A DNA stretch of 64,000 bases, taken from the NCBI GenBank assembly GCA_019459145.1, contig JAIBEK010000028.1:186001-250000 (forward strand), read 5' to 3'. Position 1 is the first letter of the stretch, and the number at the start of each line of letters is the position of its first letter. Both the position numbers and the translations under genes were made by a program. This document shows positions 8,062 through 17,683 of this stretch, in pieces. The stretch is from Arenimonas sp. (lineage in GTDB: Bacteria; Pseudomonadota; Alphaproteobacteria; Rhizobiales; Rhizobiaceae). A model generated the notes under the pieces. That model was given only the letters and a program-made list of their open reading frames with translations. It was not told the origin of the DNA and did no database searches.

Positions 8062-9360
8062 ATGAGTGTTGAGTGTACCCGTCTGCCCTCCGGGCTGACG
8101 GTCGTGACGGAGACCATGCCGCACCTCGAAAGCGTGGCGCTCGGGACCTGGATCAAGTCCGGGGCCCGCGACGAGATGGATGGCGAGCACGGCATCGCCC
8201 ATCTGCTCGAACACATGGCCTTCAAGGGAACCCGCAAGCGCGGCGCGCGGCAGATCGCCGAGGAAATCGAGAATGTCGGGGGCGAGCTCAATGCCGCGAC
8301 CTCGACCGAAACGACCTCCTATTATGCCCGCATCTTGAAGGACGATGTTCCGCTGGCGGTCGACATCCTGGCCGACATCCTGACCGATTCCGTCTTCGAC
8401 GAGGACGAACTGGGCCGCGAGAAGCACGTCATCCTGCAGGAGATCGGCGCGGCCAACGATACGCCGGACGACGTGGTGTTCGACCGATTCTCCGAACTCG
8501 CCTATGCCGGCCAGCCGCTCGGCCGGCCGATCCTCGGCACGCCGGAAACCGTCCAATCCTTTTCCAGCGCGGAAATCCGCGCCTATCTCGACCGCAATTA
8601 CACGACCGACCGCATGTTCGTCGTCGCGGCGGGTGCCGTCGATCATGATGCCTTCGTCAAGCAGGTCGAAGACCGCTTCTCGTCGGTAAAAACCAAGCCG
8701 GAGGTCAGCCCGATCGCCGAGGCGGCGCGCTACACCGGCGGGGAAGCCCGCGAGGAGCGCGACCTGATGGACGCGCAGGTGCTGATCGGCTTCGAGGGCC
8801 GCGCCTATCATGCGCGCGACTTCTATGCCTCGCAGATCCTCGCCAACATCCTCGGCGGCGGCATGTCTTCGCGGCTGTTCCAGGAAGTGCGCGAGATCCG
8901 CGGCCTGTGCTATTCGATCTATGCCTTCCACTGGGGCTTTTCCGACAGCGGCATCTTCGGCATCCATGCCGCAACCGGCGGCGAGAACCTGCCCGAGCTG
9001 GTGCCGGTGATCATCGACGAGTTGCGCAAGGCCTCGCAGAGGATCGACGTCCAGGAGATCGACCGGTCGCGCGCCCAGGTGCGCGCGCAGTTGCTGATGG
9101 GCCAGGAAAGCCCGGCGGCCCGCGCCGGCCAGATCGCCCGCCAGATGATGCTCTATGGCCGTCCGATCTCCAACCAGGAGATGATGGAACGTCTTGCCGG
9201 CATCACGCCGGAACGCCTGACCGATCTTGCCGGGCGCCTGTTCTTCGAGACGACGCCGACGTTGTCGGCCATCGGACCGCTCGAACACCTGGCGCCGATG
9301 CATGAGATTTCCGGCGCGCTTTCGGCCGGACGCTCCGCCGCGTTCAAGGCCGCCGGCTGA
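8062..9360 (+). CDS. M16 family zinc peptidase (mitochondrial processing peptidase-like)
   Basis: A 432-residue peptidase starting MSVECTRLPSGLTVVTE. The inverted zinc motif HLLEH (residues 47-51) and the downstream glutamate in EKHVILQEIGA complete the M16 active site. The second half has the substrate-binding GRAYHARDFYASQILANILGGGMSSRLFQEVRE block. An upstream GTG at 8044 is also possible; the ATG at 8062 is chosen because homology begins there. Related enzymes are found next to thrC in many rhizobia and degrade or process peptides. PqqF is also an M16 peptidase, so a part in PqqA processing is conceivable but unproven. Confidence 0.92.
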   Translation: MSVECTRLPSGLTVVTETMPHLESVALGTWIKSGARDEMDGEHGIAHLLEHMAFKGTRKRGARQIAEEIENVGGELNAATSTETTSYYARILKDDVPLAVDILADILTDSVFDEDELGREKHVILQEIGAANDTPDDVVFDRFSELAYAGQPLGRPILGTPETVQSFSSAEIRAYLDRNYTTDRMFVVAAGAVDHDAFVKQVEDRFSSVKTKPEVSPIAEAARYTGGEAREERDLMDAQVLIGFEGRAYHARDFYASQILANILGGGMSSRLFQEVREIRGLCYSIYAFHWGFSDSGIFGIHAATGGENLPELVPVIIDELRKASQRIDVQEIDRSRAQVRAQLLMGQESPAARAGQIARQMMLYGRPISNQEMMERLAGITPERLTDLAGRLFFETTPTLSAIGPLEHLAPMHEISGALSAGRSAAFKAAG

Positions 9361-9428
9361 CGACGCCGGGATTGCACCAGATTTTCGCCAGCGGAAAGCT
9401 CCCGCCGGTCGAGGCTTCAGGGGGTTCG

Positions 9429-10043
9429 ATGACACGTTCGGTCTTTCGGTTTCTGTCTCGGCAGCCGGAAACACCGGATCTGAACAGCGCGTCCCATCGC
9501 CTGCGGCTGCCGCGCTACGACGACTTCGAGCAGTGGCACGCGCTGCGCCGCGACAGCCGCGCCTTTTTGCAGCCGTGGGAGCCGACCTGGCGAAGCGACG
9601 AACTGACGGAGCGTGCCTTTCGCGCCCGCGTCGTGCGCAACAGCCAGGAATTCCATTCCGGGCTCGCCATACCCTTCCTGCTGTTCAGCCAGGCCGACCA
9701 TCTCCTGCTCGGCGGCCTCACCATCGGCCTGATCCGGCGGGGTGCGTCACAAAGCTGCATGATCGGATACTGGATGGGCGAACGACATGCCGGCAAAGGT
9801 CATATGTTTGCCGCACTTCAACTGGCAATTCCCTATATCTTCAGGGTGCTTGAGTTGCACCGGATCGAAGCAGCCTGTATTCCAGACAACGAAAAAAGCA
9901 TCCGGCTCCTCGAGAAGGCCGGCTTTCAGCGGGAAGGTCTCTTGCGGGAATATCTGAAAATCGACGGGAAATGGCGCGACCATGCGATGCTATCGCGATT
10001 GAGCGACCGTGCCGCGGGGAACGGGAACAAAGAGAACTCATGA
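9429..10043 (+). CDS. GNAT family N-acetyltransferase (RimJ/RimL type)
   Basis: A 204-residue acetyltransferase starting MTRSVFRFLSRQPE. The acetyl-CoA loop is in GYWMGERHAGKGHMFAAL, and the C-terminal NEKSIRLLEKAGFQREGLLREYLKIDGKWRDHAMLS block is the RimJ/RimL signature, pointing to N-terminal acetylation of a ribosomal or other protein. The ATG at 9429 is preferred over an in-frame start at 9372. Its stop overlaps the start of the GGDEF-EAL gene (ATGA at 10040), so the two are translationally coupled. In many rhizobia this gene follows the M16 peptidase gene. Confidence 0.9.
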   Translation: MTRSVFRFLSRQPETPDLNSASHRLRLPRYDDFEQWHALRRDSRAFLQPWEPTWRSDELTERAFRARVVRNSQEFHSGLAIPFLLFSQADHLLLGGLTIGLIRRGASQSCMIGYWMGERHAGKGHMFAALQLAIPYIFRVLELHRIEAACIPDNEKSIRLLEKAGFQREGLLREYLKIDGKWRDHAMLSRLSDRAAGNGNKENS

Positions 10044-12952
10044 CGTTTGACCGGAACAGGCAAGCGGGAGCCGGCCCTTGGCTGGCGGCTGCGCTGGCCA
10101 CGGCGATGCTTGCGTTCGTCGCGCTTTTCTCCTCGATGGCGCTGGCCGCCGAGCCGGTGAAGATCGCCCGCGACGATACCGCACTCGACCTGACCGCCAC
10201 GACCGAGATCTACACCAACCAGGGCAATGCCTTCCAGGTCTCGACCGCCGCCGGTGCCGACGGCATTCGCCGCCGCATCGAGGTGCGGGCCTCCTCGCCG
10301 CAGCACCAGGGCGACTGGGCGGTCTTCGCGCTCGCCAACGTCTCGGAAGAACAGTTGGAGCGCGTCATCGTCGCCCCGCATTTCCGCCTCGCCGGTTCGC
10401 GCATGTTCTGGCCCGACCTCGGCTCGCAGCGCATCATCTCGATTACCCCGTCGGAAGGCTTTGCACTGGACCGCGTGCCGAGCCCGGATGCCGACGTCTT
10501 CCGCATCACCCTCAATCCCGGCTCGGTCATCACCTTCGTCGCCGAACTGTCGACCCCCCACCTGCCGCAGATCTATCTGTGGGAACCGGACGCCTACAAG
10601 GACACGGTCAACGCGTTCACCCTCTATCGCGGCATCGTGCTCGGCATTTCCGGTCTTCTCGCAGTATTCCTGACCATCCTCTTCGTCGTCAAGGGCACGT
10701 CGATGCTGCCGGCGGCCGCGGCGCTTGCCTGGGCGGTGCTTGCCTATATCTGCGTCGACTTCGGCTTCATGGAAAAGCTGATCAGCATCACCTCGAGCGA
10801 CCAGCGCATGTGGCGGGCGGGCGCGGAAGTGGTGCTGGCCTCGAGCCTGGTCATCTTCCTGTTCACCTATCTCAATCTCAACCGCTGGCACGTGCATCTC
10901 GGCTATGCCACTTTCGCCTGGATTCTCGGCCTTGCGCTGCTGTTCGGGGTAGCGATCTACGACCCATCGATCGCCGCCGGCATTGCCCGCCTGTCCTTTG
11001 CGCTGACCGCGACGGCCGGCATCGTTCTAATCTTCTATCTCGGCTTCAATCGCTACGACCGCGCCATCCTGCTGATCCCCACCTGGGCGCTGATCCTCGT
11101 CTGGCTGTTCGGCGGCTGGCTGACGGTGACGGGTCAGCTCGACAACGACATCATCCAGCCGGCGCTCGGCGGCGGGCTGGTGCTGATCGTGCTGTTGATC
11201 GGCTTCACCGTGATGCAGCACGCCTTTGCCGGCGGCGCTTACCAGCAGGGCCTGTTCTCCGACCTCGAGCGCCAGTCGCTGGCGCTGACCGGATCGGGCG
11301 ACACGGTCTGGGACTGGGACGTGGCGCGCGACCGGGTGGTCACCTCCCCCGACATTTCGCTCCGTCTCGGCCTGTCGCCGGGCACCATGCACGGCCCGGC
11401 GCGCAACTGGCTGCCGCGGCTTCATCCCGATGATCGCGACCGCTTCCGCGCCACGCTCGACGTGCTGCTCGAACACCGCAAGGGCCGCCTCAACCACGAA
11501 TTCCGCATCCGCGCCGAAGACGGCCATTTCCACTGGCTGAAGATCCGCGCCCGGCCGGTGCTCGGCTCCAACGGCGAGGTCATCCGCTGCGTCGGCACGA
11601 TCATCGACGTGACCGAGCAGAAGAACTCGATCGACCGGCTGCTGGCCGACGCCATGCACGACAACCTGACCGGCCTGCCCAACCGCGAGGTTTTCCTCGA
11701 CCGGCTGCAATCGGTGCTGACCCTGGCGAACGGCACGGAGACGGTTCGCCCGACCGTGATGGCGATTGACATCGACCGCTACAAGCAGGTGAACGACAGC
11801 CTCGGTATCGCGGCGGGAGACAACATCCTTATCGCGCTCACCCGTCGGCTGCGCCGCCTGATGAAGCCGCAGGACACACTGGCCCGGCTTTCCGGCGACG
11901 AGTTCGGCCTGATTCTCGTTTCGGAACGCGACCCGGCCAAGATCGCCGACTTTGCCGATGCCGTGTCGAAGGCGATCATGGTGCCGCTCAATTTCGCCAG
12001 TCGCGAGATCATCCTGACCGCCTCGATCGGCCTGGTGTCCTGGGTCGACCAGCAGGAGAATGCCGCCGGCCTTCTCTCCGACGCCGAACTTGCCATGTAC
12101 CGCGCCAAGCGGGCGGGGGGAAACCGGGTCGAGCCCTTCCGCCCCGCCTTCCGCGGCACCGGCAGCGACCGGCTGCAGCTTGAGACCGACCTTCGCCGTG
12201 CCATCGAGCGCAAGGAACTGTCGATGGTCTATCAGCCGATCGTGCGGCTGGTCGACGGCGAGGTCGCCGGTTTCGAGGCACTGATGCGCTGGGACCATCC
12301 CAAGCGCGGCAATGTATCCCCTTCGGAATTCATCCCGATCGCCGAGACCTCGGACCTGATCGAACCGCTCGGCATGTTCGCGCTCGAACGGGCGACCACC
12401 GACCTCATGGAGTGGGAGCGACAGACGGGCGAGATCCCGGTCTTCGTCTCGGTCAACCTGTCGAGCGCCCAGCTTCTGTCGAGCGAGCTTTACACCGATG
12501 TCCGCGCCCTGCTGACCAAGACGCAATGCGACCCGCACCGCATCAAGCTGGAGCTGACCGAAAGTGTGGTGATGGAAAACCCCGAACAGGCGCGCCTGGT
12601 TCTGGCCAAGCTGAAGGAGACCGGCATTTCGCTGGCGCTCGACGACTTCGGCACCGGCTATTCGTCGCTCGCCTATCTCACCCGCTTTCCCTTCGACACG
12701 ATCAAGCTCGACAAGGCACTGGTCAACGACCGTTCCGACAAGCGCGCCGTGCTGTTGAAATCAGTGATCGCCATGGCCTGCGGGCTGGAAATGCAGGTGG
12801 TGGCGGAAGGCATCGAGAGCGATGCCGATGCCGAGGAACTGGGCAAGCTAGGTTGCGATTTCGGCCAGAGCTACCTGTTCGGCGCGCCGCTTGGCGCAGA
12901 CTCGGTGCAGCGGCTGCTGAAGGAACGCTTTCCGCTGACCAAGCGGGCGTGA
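10040..12952 (+). CDS. membrane-bound c-di-GMP protein: sensory membrane region, PAS, GGDEF and EAL domains
   Basis: A 970-residue protein. It has an N-terminal signal or anchor (to about residue 38), an external beta-rich domain (about 40-185), seven or so membrane helices (about 190-395, resembling 7TMR-DISM receptors), a PAS domain (about 425-535, ending IDVTEQKNS), GGDEF (about 545-705) and EAL (about 720-965). The cyclase signature reads SGDEF rather than GGDEF. The EAL domain looks complete: EALMRWDHP, VNLSSAQL, LELTES, DDFGTGYSS, KLDKAL and VAEGIE. Phosphodiesterase activity is therefore likely, and cyclase activity uncertain. Its ATG overlaps the GNAT stop codon. Confidence 0.93.
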   Translation: MTFDRNRQAGAGPWLAAALATAMLAFVALFSSMALAAEPVKIARDDTALDLTATTEIYTNQGNAFQVSTAAGADGIRRRIEVRASSPQHQGDWAVFALANVSEEQLERVIVAPHFRLAGSRMFWPDLGSQRIISITPSEGFALDRVPSPDADVFRITLNPGSVITFVAELSTPHLPQIYLWEPDAYKDTVNAFTLYRGIVLGISGLLAVFLTILFVVKGTSMLPAAAALAWAVLAYICVDFGFMEKLISITSSDQRMWRAGAEVVLASSLVIFLFTYLNLNRWHVHLGYATFAWILGLALLFGVAIYDPSIAAGIARLSFALTATAGIVLIFYLGFNRYDRAILLIPTWALILVWLFGGWLTVTGQLDNDIIQPALGGGLVLIVLLIGFTVMQHAFAGGAYQQGLFSDLERQSLALTGSGDTVWDWDVARDRVVTSPDISLRLGLSPGTMHGPARNWLPRLHPDDRDRFRATLDVLLEHRKGRLNHEFRIRAEDGHFHWLKIRARPVLGSNGEVIRCVGTIIDVTEQKNSIDRLLADAMHDNLTGLPNREVFLDRLQSVLTLANGTETVRPTVMAIDIDRYKQVNDSLGIAAGDNILIALTRRLRRLMKPQDTLARLSGDEFGLILVSERDPAKIADFADAVSKAIMVPLNFASREIILTASIGLVSWVDQQENAAGLLSDAELAMYRAKRAGGNRVEPFRPAFRGTGSDRLQLETDLRRAIERKELSMVYQPIVRLVDGEVAGFEALMRWDHPKRGNVSPSEFIPIAETSDLIEPLGMFALERATTDLMEWERQTGEIPVFVSVNLSSAQLLSSELYTDVRALLTKTQCDPHRIKLELTESVVMENPEQARLVLAKLKETGISLALDDFGTGYSSLAYLTRFPFDTIKLDKALVNDRSDKRAVLLKSVIAMACGLEMQVVAEGIESDADAEELGKLGCDFGQSYLFGAPLGADSVQRLLKERFPLTKRA

Positions 12953-13001
12953 GATCGATGATCATCGCCGGGCAAGGATGCCTGCCCGCGACGACCTCTT
13001 C

Positions 13002-13607
13002 TCAGGCGTGGCCGGCTTCCATCGACAGCATGGCGGGGCTGACGCCCATCAGGGCGAGTGCCCGGTCGTATTTGTTGTCGAGCGCACGATCGAAGATCAG
13101 GTCCTCGGTTGCCCCGCAATTGAGCCAGCCATTGTTGGCGAGCTCGAATTCGAGCTGGCCCGGGCCCCAGCCGGCATAGCCGAGCAGCATGGTGGCGCGG
13201 CGCGGGCTGCGACCCTCGGAAATGGCGCGGACGATGTCGACGGTCGCCGTCAGTGAAATGTCGTCGCTGACAGGGATGCTGCTGTCGCTGGTATAGTCGT
13301 CGCTGTGCAGGACGAATCCGCGGCCGGTCTCGACCGGTCCTCCGCTCTGGATGGGGAAATCGCGGGCATGCTGCGGCAGCATGATCGCATCGGTCTTGTC
13401 GATCAGGCCGAGATGCAGCAGCACGTCGGCGAAGGTCACCGGCTGCGGACGATTGATGATGAAGCCCATGGCGCCGGCCGGCGAATGGGCGCAGATATAG
13501 ACGACCGCGCGAGAAAAATTGCCGTCGGCCATGCCCGGCATGGCGATCAGAAGCTGGCCGTCGAGGAAGCCCCGTTCACGATCCTTCTTCAGTGTCGAGA
13601 AAGCCAT
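13002..13607 (-). CDS. YqgE/AlgH family protein (UPF0301)
   Basis: A 201-residue protein starting [37 protein letters not shown], the typical AlgH opening, with further signatures [27 protein letters not shown] and [19 protein letters not shown]. The ATG at 13607 is preceded by a very strong ribosome-binding site (GGAGGTGGAG), which decides against the upstream start at 13706. The molecular function of the family is not settled. It is convergent with the GGDEF-EAL gene and divergent from the DsbD-type gene. Confidence 0.93.
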   Translation of the reverse strand: MAFSTLKKDRERGFLDGQLLIAMPGMADGNFSRAVVYICAHSPAGAMGFIINRPQPVTFADVLLHLGLIDKTDAIMLPQHARDFPIQSGGPVETGRGFVLHSDDYTSDSSIPVSDDISLTATVDIVRAISEGRSPRRATMLLGYAGWGPGQLEFELANNGWLNCGATEDLIFDRALDNKYDRALALMGVSPAMLSMEAGHA

Positions 13608-13778
13608 ACTCCACCTCCACTGGCCCTGACGGGCGCCGGTTCCAGACCGGACGGCCGGGCGCTGATCCCGTCTGCCTAAGAAAGATGGGGCAGGATCGGC
13701 AATCAATCAACTAAAAATGATCCCGGTCTCGCAAGCGTGACTGGTGAAGCGCCAAGGCTTGCTCTAAACGGCTCGTCC

Positions 13779-14672
13779 ATGATGAACATCGTCTCCGCGA
13801 AAATCTGTCGGCTGCGTATCGCACTGACCGTATTGGCCGTCGCCCTATCCGGGGCCCTGCCCGGCGCCATTGGCACCTCACGGGCGGAAACGAGCGCTTG
13901 GGCGGTGAACGAGGGCGGACGCATGCGGCTCGTCGTGCTGCCGGCCGACGAACAGGGCAAGCGGGCCGGCGCGCTGCAGATCGAACCGTCTCCCGGCTGG
14001 ATCACCTATTGGCGCGAACCGGGCGATGCCGGCATACCGCCCTCCATCACACTTGCGCCGGACAGCGGCTATACGCTGACGGAGGTCGCCTATCCGGTGC
14101 CGAAGCGGATCGACAGCGGCGATCTGCGCGACATCGGCTATGATGGTCCCGTCACGCTGCCGCTGGTCCTTTCCGGACCCGCCGACGGCCGCCTGTCCTC
14201 CGGCGAATTGAAGGCTTCGGTCTTCATCGGCCTGTGCCGCAATATCTGCATTCCCTTCCAGGCCGAATTCCAGCTGGCGCTGACGCTCAGCGAAACGGCC
14301 GATACGGAGGAGACCGAACTGGTGGCGGCCGCGCGCCGGACCCTGCCGGAACCGCCGTCCGCGGACTTCGCGGTCCGGTCGCATGCGCTGTCGGCCGACG
14401 GCAAGGCGCTTTCGCTGACCGTCACCGTGCCCGAGGCGACGCGGCAGGACGAGGCCGAGATCTTCGTCACCGGACCGAGCGGCCATGTGTTTTTCAAGGA
14501 GCGCGAACGACGGCTCGAGGGCAATGGGCTTTCCGTCGTGCTGCCGATCAGCGGCCTGCCGCGCAAGTACGACATTCACGGTAAGCGCTGGGGTGTGCTG
14601 GTCAAGGCCGGAGGGCGCGCCATGGAAACCACCCTTGCCTTTGACAAGCGTCAATCTATATTCCGCGACTGA
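13779..14672 (+). CDS. exported DsbD N-terminal-like (thiol-disulfide) domain protein
   Basis: A 297-residue protein with a cleavable signal peptide (MMNIVSAKICRLRIALTVLAV..., ending near TSRAETSA). The mature part has the immunoglobulin-like fold of the DsbD/ScsB alpha domain, with two close cysteines in GLCRNICIPFQAEF (about residue 155). The membrane and thioredoxin parts of true DsbD are absent, so it is a free periplasmic domain. The start at 13779 is chosen to give a normal signal peptide; a GTG at 13737 is also open. It lies just ahead of a peroxiredoxin gene, 45 bp away, suggesting a shared redox role. Confidence 0.8.
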   Translation: MMNIVSAKICRLRIALTVLAVALSGALPGAIGTSRAETSAWAVNEGGRMRLVVLPADEQGKRAGALQIEPSPGWITYWREPGDAGIPPSITLAPDSGYTLTEVAYPVPKRIDSGDLRDIGYDGPVTLPLVLSGPADGRLSSGELKASVFIGLCRNICIPFQAEFQLALTLSETADTEETELVAAARRTLPEPPSADFAVRSHALSADGKALSLTVTVPEATRQDEAEIFVTGPSGHVFFKERERRLEGNGLSVVLPISGLPRKYDIHGKRWGVLVKAGGRAMETTLAFDKRQSIFRD

Positions 14673-14717
14673 CGGCGAGCCGAGCCCGGCACGACCGAAA
14701 CCAGCGAGGAGGATTTG

Positions 14718-15203
14718 ATGACCATCGCAATCGGCGAACGCCTGCCCCAGGCCACATTCAAGGAAAAGACGGCGGACGGCGCCGTCGAGCTTTCGACCGA
14801 CGATCTGTTCAAGGGCAAGCGCGTCGTTCTGTTCGCCGTGCCGGGGGCTTTCACCCCGACCTGCACGCTGAACCACCTTCCCGGCTACCTGGAAAACCGC
14901 GACGCGATCCTTTCGCGCGGCGTCGACGACATCGCGGTGATCTCGGTCAACGACTGGCACGTCATGGGCGCCTGGGCCGAGCAGAGCGGCGGCATGGGCA
15001 AGATCCACTTCCTCGCGGACTGGAACGCGGCCTTCACCAAGGCGATCGGCCTCGATGCCGACCTCTCCGCCGGCGGGTTGGGGGTGCGCTCGAAGCGCTA
15101 TTCCATGCTGGTCGAAGACGGCGTGGTGAAGTCGCTCAATGTCGAGGAAAACCCCGGCCAGGCGACCGTCTCGGCGGCCGCGGCGATGATCGAGCAGCTC
15201 TGA
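14718..15203 (+). CDS. peroxiredoxin (Prx5 / AhpE-like, atypical two-Cys type)
   Basis: A 161-residue peroxidase starting MTIAIGERLPQATF. The peroxidatic cysteine is in PGAFTPTCT (Cys49), followed by HLPGYLENRDAILSRGVDDIAVISVNDWHVMGAWAE, the Prx5 signature. It reduces hydrogen peroxide and alkyl hydroperoxides, using glutaredoxin or thioredoxin as reductant in related alphaproteobacterial enzymes. The ATG follows a strong GAGGAGG ribosome-binding site. A symmetric hairpin just downstream (15224-15251) probably ends transcription here and for the convergent Dabb gene. Confidence 0.94.
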   Translation: MTIAIGERLPQATFKEKTADGAVELSTDDLFKGKRVVLFAVPGAFTPTCTLNHLPGYLENRDAILSRGVDDIAVISVNDWHVMGAWAEQSGGMGKIHFLADWNAAFTKAIGLDADLSAGGLGVRSKRYSMLVEDGVVKSLNVEENPGQATVSAAAAMIEQL

Positions 15204-15223
15204 GGCTCGAATCCGATTTGTGC

Positions 15224-15251
15224 GAAGGCGGCGGAGCGATCCGCCGCCTTC
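15224..15251. terminator. 12-bp perfect stem-loop between convergent genes
   Basis: The arms GAAGGCGGCGGA and TCCGCCGCCTTC enclose the loop GCGA. It sits between the peroxiredoxin stop (15203) and the stop of the convergent Dabb gene (15258). The T tract is weak on both strands, so terminator function is inferred mostly from position and stem strength. Confidence 0.6.
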
Positions 15252-15257
15252 GTCGTT

Positions 15258-15566
15258 TCAGATTTCCATATCGAAGACCAGCACGCCGGACAATCCGCCG
15301 TCGGTCGCCTTGACGATACGGTCGCCGACGAGGACGTGATCGGGGTGCTTGAGATAATAGTCGCGCACCATGGCATCCTCGAAGGTGATGATGAAGCCGT
15401 CGAGATAGCCGCCGTTCAGGCCCTCGGGCGAGATATTCGGGCCAAACTTGACCTCCAGCATGCCCGGCACCACGGCCTTCAGCGCGGCAATGCCCTCATA
15501 GATCGCCTGCTTCTCACCCTCCGACGTCGCCGCCTTGAAGCGCAGGAACACGCAGTGCTGGATCAT
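15258..15566 (-). CDS. Dabb (stress-responsive alpha/beta barrel) domain protein
   Basis: A 102-residue protein starting MIQHCVFLRFKAATSEGEKQAIYEGIAALKAVVPGMLEVKFGPN, the standard opening of Dabb-domain proteins, with the conserved HPDHVLVGD block near the C-terminus. These small dimeric barrels have varied or unknown roles; the name comes from a plant stress protein. The ATG at 15566 is chosen because the domain begins there; the frame is open further upstream, into the rnhA region, without homology. Confidence 0.85.
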   Translation of the reverse strand: MIQHCVFLRFKAATSEGEKQAIYEGIAALKAVVPGMLEVKFGPNISPEGLNGGYLDGFIITFEDAMVRDYYLKHPDHVLVGDRIVKATDGGLSGVLVFDMEI

Positions 15567-15681
15567 GACGTCTCTCTCCCTCTGTGGTCTTTTGAGCGCG
15601 CAGGATAAGGCCAATGGGCGAGATGGCAAGGCGGGAAAGCGACGCAGGGGGCTTGCGCCGCGGAGAAGCCCGCGCCCATCC

Positions 15682-16152
15682 TTACCTGCCCTGCAGAAGC
15701 GCCCTGCCCAGGTTGGGTTTCTTGAAGGGTTCCATGCCCTTGCGGGCGAGCTCGTCGGCGCGCTCGTTTTCCGGGTGGCCGGCATGGCCCTTGACCCAGT
15801 GCCACTTGACCTTGTGGCTCTGGTTGGCGGCATCGAGCTGTTGCCAGAGTTCGCCGTTCTTGACGGGCTTCTTGTCGGCCGTCCTCCAGCCGTTCTTCTT
15901 CCAGCCGAAGATCCACTTCGAGATGCCGTCCATGACATATTTGCTGTCGGTGTAGAGGTCGATCTCGCATGGGGTCTTTAGCGCATTCAGCGCGGTGATC
16001 GCCGCCGTCAGTTCCATGCGGTTGTTGGTCGTGTCGGCCTCGCCGCCGAACAGTTCCTTTTCCGTTTCGCCATAGCGCAGGACGGCGCCCCAGCCGCCCG
16101 GTCCGGGATTTCCCGAACAGGCGCCATCAGTGAAAATATCGACATGCTTCAT
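15682..16152 (-). CDS. rnhA: ribonuclease HI
   Basis: A 156-residue enzyme that cuts RNA in RNA-DNA hybrids. The catalytic acidic residues are visible: Asp in [17 protein letters not shown], Glu in NNRMELTAA, Asp in [12 protein letters not shown] and the late Asp in [11 protein letters not shown], along with the [14 protein letters not shown] histidine loop. The length is normal. Its ATG overlaps the thrB stop (ATGA, 16149-16152), giving a thrB-rnhA operon as in other rhizobia. Confidence 0.97.
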   Translation of the reverse strand: MKHVDIFTDGACSGNPGPGGWGAVLRYGETEKELFGGEADTTNNRMELTAAITALNALKTPCEIDLYTDSKYVMDGISKWIFGWKKNGWRTADKKPVKNGELWQQLDAANQSHKVKWHWVKGHAGHPENERADELARKGMEPFKKPNLGRALLQGR

Positions 16153-17114
16153 GGATTGAGCCCGTATTCGGCGCTGGTCGCCACCTTCTGGTGGAAGCGC
16201 AGTTTCTTCAGATATTCGAGCGGATCCTTCTTCACCACCAAGGCGCCGGCCGGCGTGGTCAGCCAGTCGTAGAGGCGGGTCAGGAAGAAGCGCAGCGCCG
16301 AGCCGCGGCATAGAATCGGCAAGGCTTCGATCTCGGCCTTGGACAGCGGGCGCACCGACTGGTAGCCCTCGATCATCGCCATGCCCTTGGTGATGTTGAA
16401 GGCGCCGTCCTTCTCGAAGCACCAGGCATTGAGGCAGATCGACAGGTCGTAGACGAGAAAGTCGTTGCAGGCGAAATAGAAGTCGATGAGGCCGGAAAGT
16501 TCATCGCCGAGGAAGAAGACGTTGTCGGGAAAGAGGTCGGCATGGATGACGCCATCGGGCAGGTCGCTCGGCCAATGCGCGGCGAGGTAGGCCAGCTCAT
16601 TGCCGATCTCGGCTTCCAGCCCGGTCTCGACCTCGTCGGCACGGTCCTTCGACTTTTCCCACAGGGTCTTCCAGCCGTCGAGCGACAGCGCGTTCGGGCG
16701 CTTGAGGTCAAACCCCTCGCCGGCCACATGCATGGCGGCCAGCGCCTTGCCAACCTCGCGGCAGTGCTTCGCTTCGGGCTTGCGCAGCCACATGCCTTCC
16801 AGGAAGGAGATCAGCGCCGCCGGGCGGCCGGACAACTCGCCCAGCAGCGCGCCGTCCTTGCGCGGCAGCGGCAGCGGGCAGCTGAGGCCGCGATCGGCGA
16901 GATGGTGCATGAGGCCGAGGAAGAACGGCAGGTCGTTCTTTTCCACCCGCTTCTCATAGAGCGTCAGGATCAGCGGCGCCTTGGAGGTGTGCAGCAGGAA
17001 GTTCGAGTTCTCGACCCCTTCGGCGATGCCCTTGTAGGACAGCAGTTCACCAGCGTCGTACTGCTGGAGGAAAGCCTTGAGGTCGATTTCGTTGATGTCG
17101 GTGTAGACTGCCAC
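16149..17114 (-). CDS. thrB: homoserine kinase
   Basis: A 321-residue enzyme that phosphorylates homoserine in threonine synthesis. It is the APH/choline-kinase-fold type used by alphaproteobacteria, not the GHMP type. It starts at GTG 17114 ([39 protein letters not shown]). The catalytic loop is [14 protein letters not shown], and the metal site is in [14 protein letters not shown] longer ATG start at 17150 adds 12 residues without homology. It is operonic with rnhA; threonine synthase is at 6643-8040. Confidence 0.95.
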   Translation of the reverse strand: MAVYTDINEIDLKAFLQQYDAGELLSYKGIAEGVENSNFLLHTSKAPLILTLYEKRVEKNDLPFFLGLMHHLADRGLSCPLPLPRKDGALLGELSGRPAALISFLEGMWLRKPEAKHCREVGKALAAMHVAGEGFDLKRPNALSLDGWKTLWEKSKDRADEVETGLEAEIGNELAYLAAHWPSDLPDGVIHADLFPDNVFFLGDELSGLIDFYFACNDFLVYDLSICLNAWCFEKDGAFNITKGMAMIEGYQSVRPLSKAEIEALPILCRGSALRFFLTRLYDWLTTPAGALVVKKDPLEYLKKLRFHQKVATSAEYGLNP

Positions 17115-17245
17115 GTCAAGAATTCCCGCGCTGCATGCGTTGAGCCGCAATGATAGCGCAAGCCATACAGCGGGGGAAAACGGAGTGAAAGTGCCGAGGA
17201 GGATGAGGGCACAGGAAATGGGGGTGGTGGCCGGAATACGGCGGG

Positions 17246-17680
17246 TCAGGCGGAGAGGGCATATCCGCTGATGTTGCCGGAATTCTTCTCGCCTCGCATC
17301 TGGTGCAAGGCCGCCTGCGCGAGAAATCCCGACCGGGTCAGCCCATTGGCTTCCGCGTAGGTATCAATTTCCCGCAAAACGTCCTCCGGCAACGTAATAT
17401 TCAGCCGCACCGCCTTTTTTGCCGCAGATTTTAGGGGAATGAGCACGGCGACAGCCTCCCTGTTCTCCGGATCGCTCATGATGACGTCAAGTGAGGACGG
17501 CTCGGGGATGGCCTCGCCATCCTCGACCATTCCTTCGACATGCAGGGCCAGAGCCTCCTCCGCCATCCGTCGCGCATCGTCGAGATCGATCCCGGCCGTC
17601 ACCGCCCCCGGGAAATCGGGAAAGGAAACGCCGAAATCACTGTCTGCATCCTTGTGGATCAAGCCGATATAGTGCTGCAT
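17246..17680 (-). CDS. hicB: HicB family antitoxin with C-terminal ribbon-helix-helix domain
   Basis: A 144-residue antitoxin. The N-terminal HicB domain has the usual partial RNase H fold ([44 protein letters not shown]), and the C-terminus carries a ribbon-helix-helix DNA-binding motif ([34 protein letters not shown]). It should neutralise HicA and repress the operon. It starts 3 bp after the hicA stop. The operator is probably the perfect dyad at 17881-17899. Both genes look intact. Confidence 0.93.
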   Translation of the reverse strand: MQHYIGLIHKDADSDFGVSFPDFPGAVTAGIDLDDARRMAEEALALHVEGMVEDGEAIPEPSSLDVIMSDPENREAVAVLIPLKSAAKKAVRLNITLPEDVLREIDTYAEANGLTRSGFLAQAALHQMRGEKNSGNISGYALSA

Positions 17681-17683
17681 GCA

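Noticed and set aside
6622..9474. A 950-codon open frame on the minus strand across thrC and the M16 peptidase gene
   Set aside because: It is antisense to two well-supported genes, has a composition typical of high-GC shadow frames and shows no recognisable domain.
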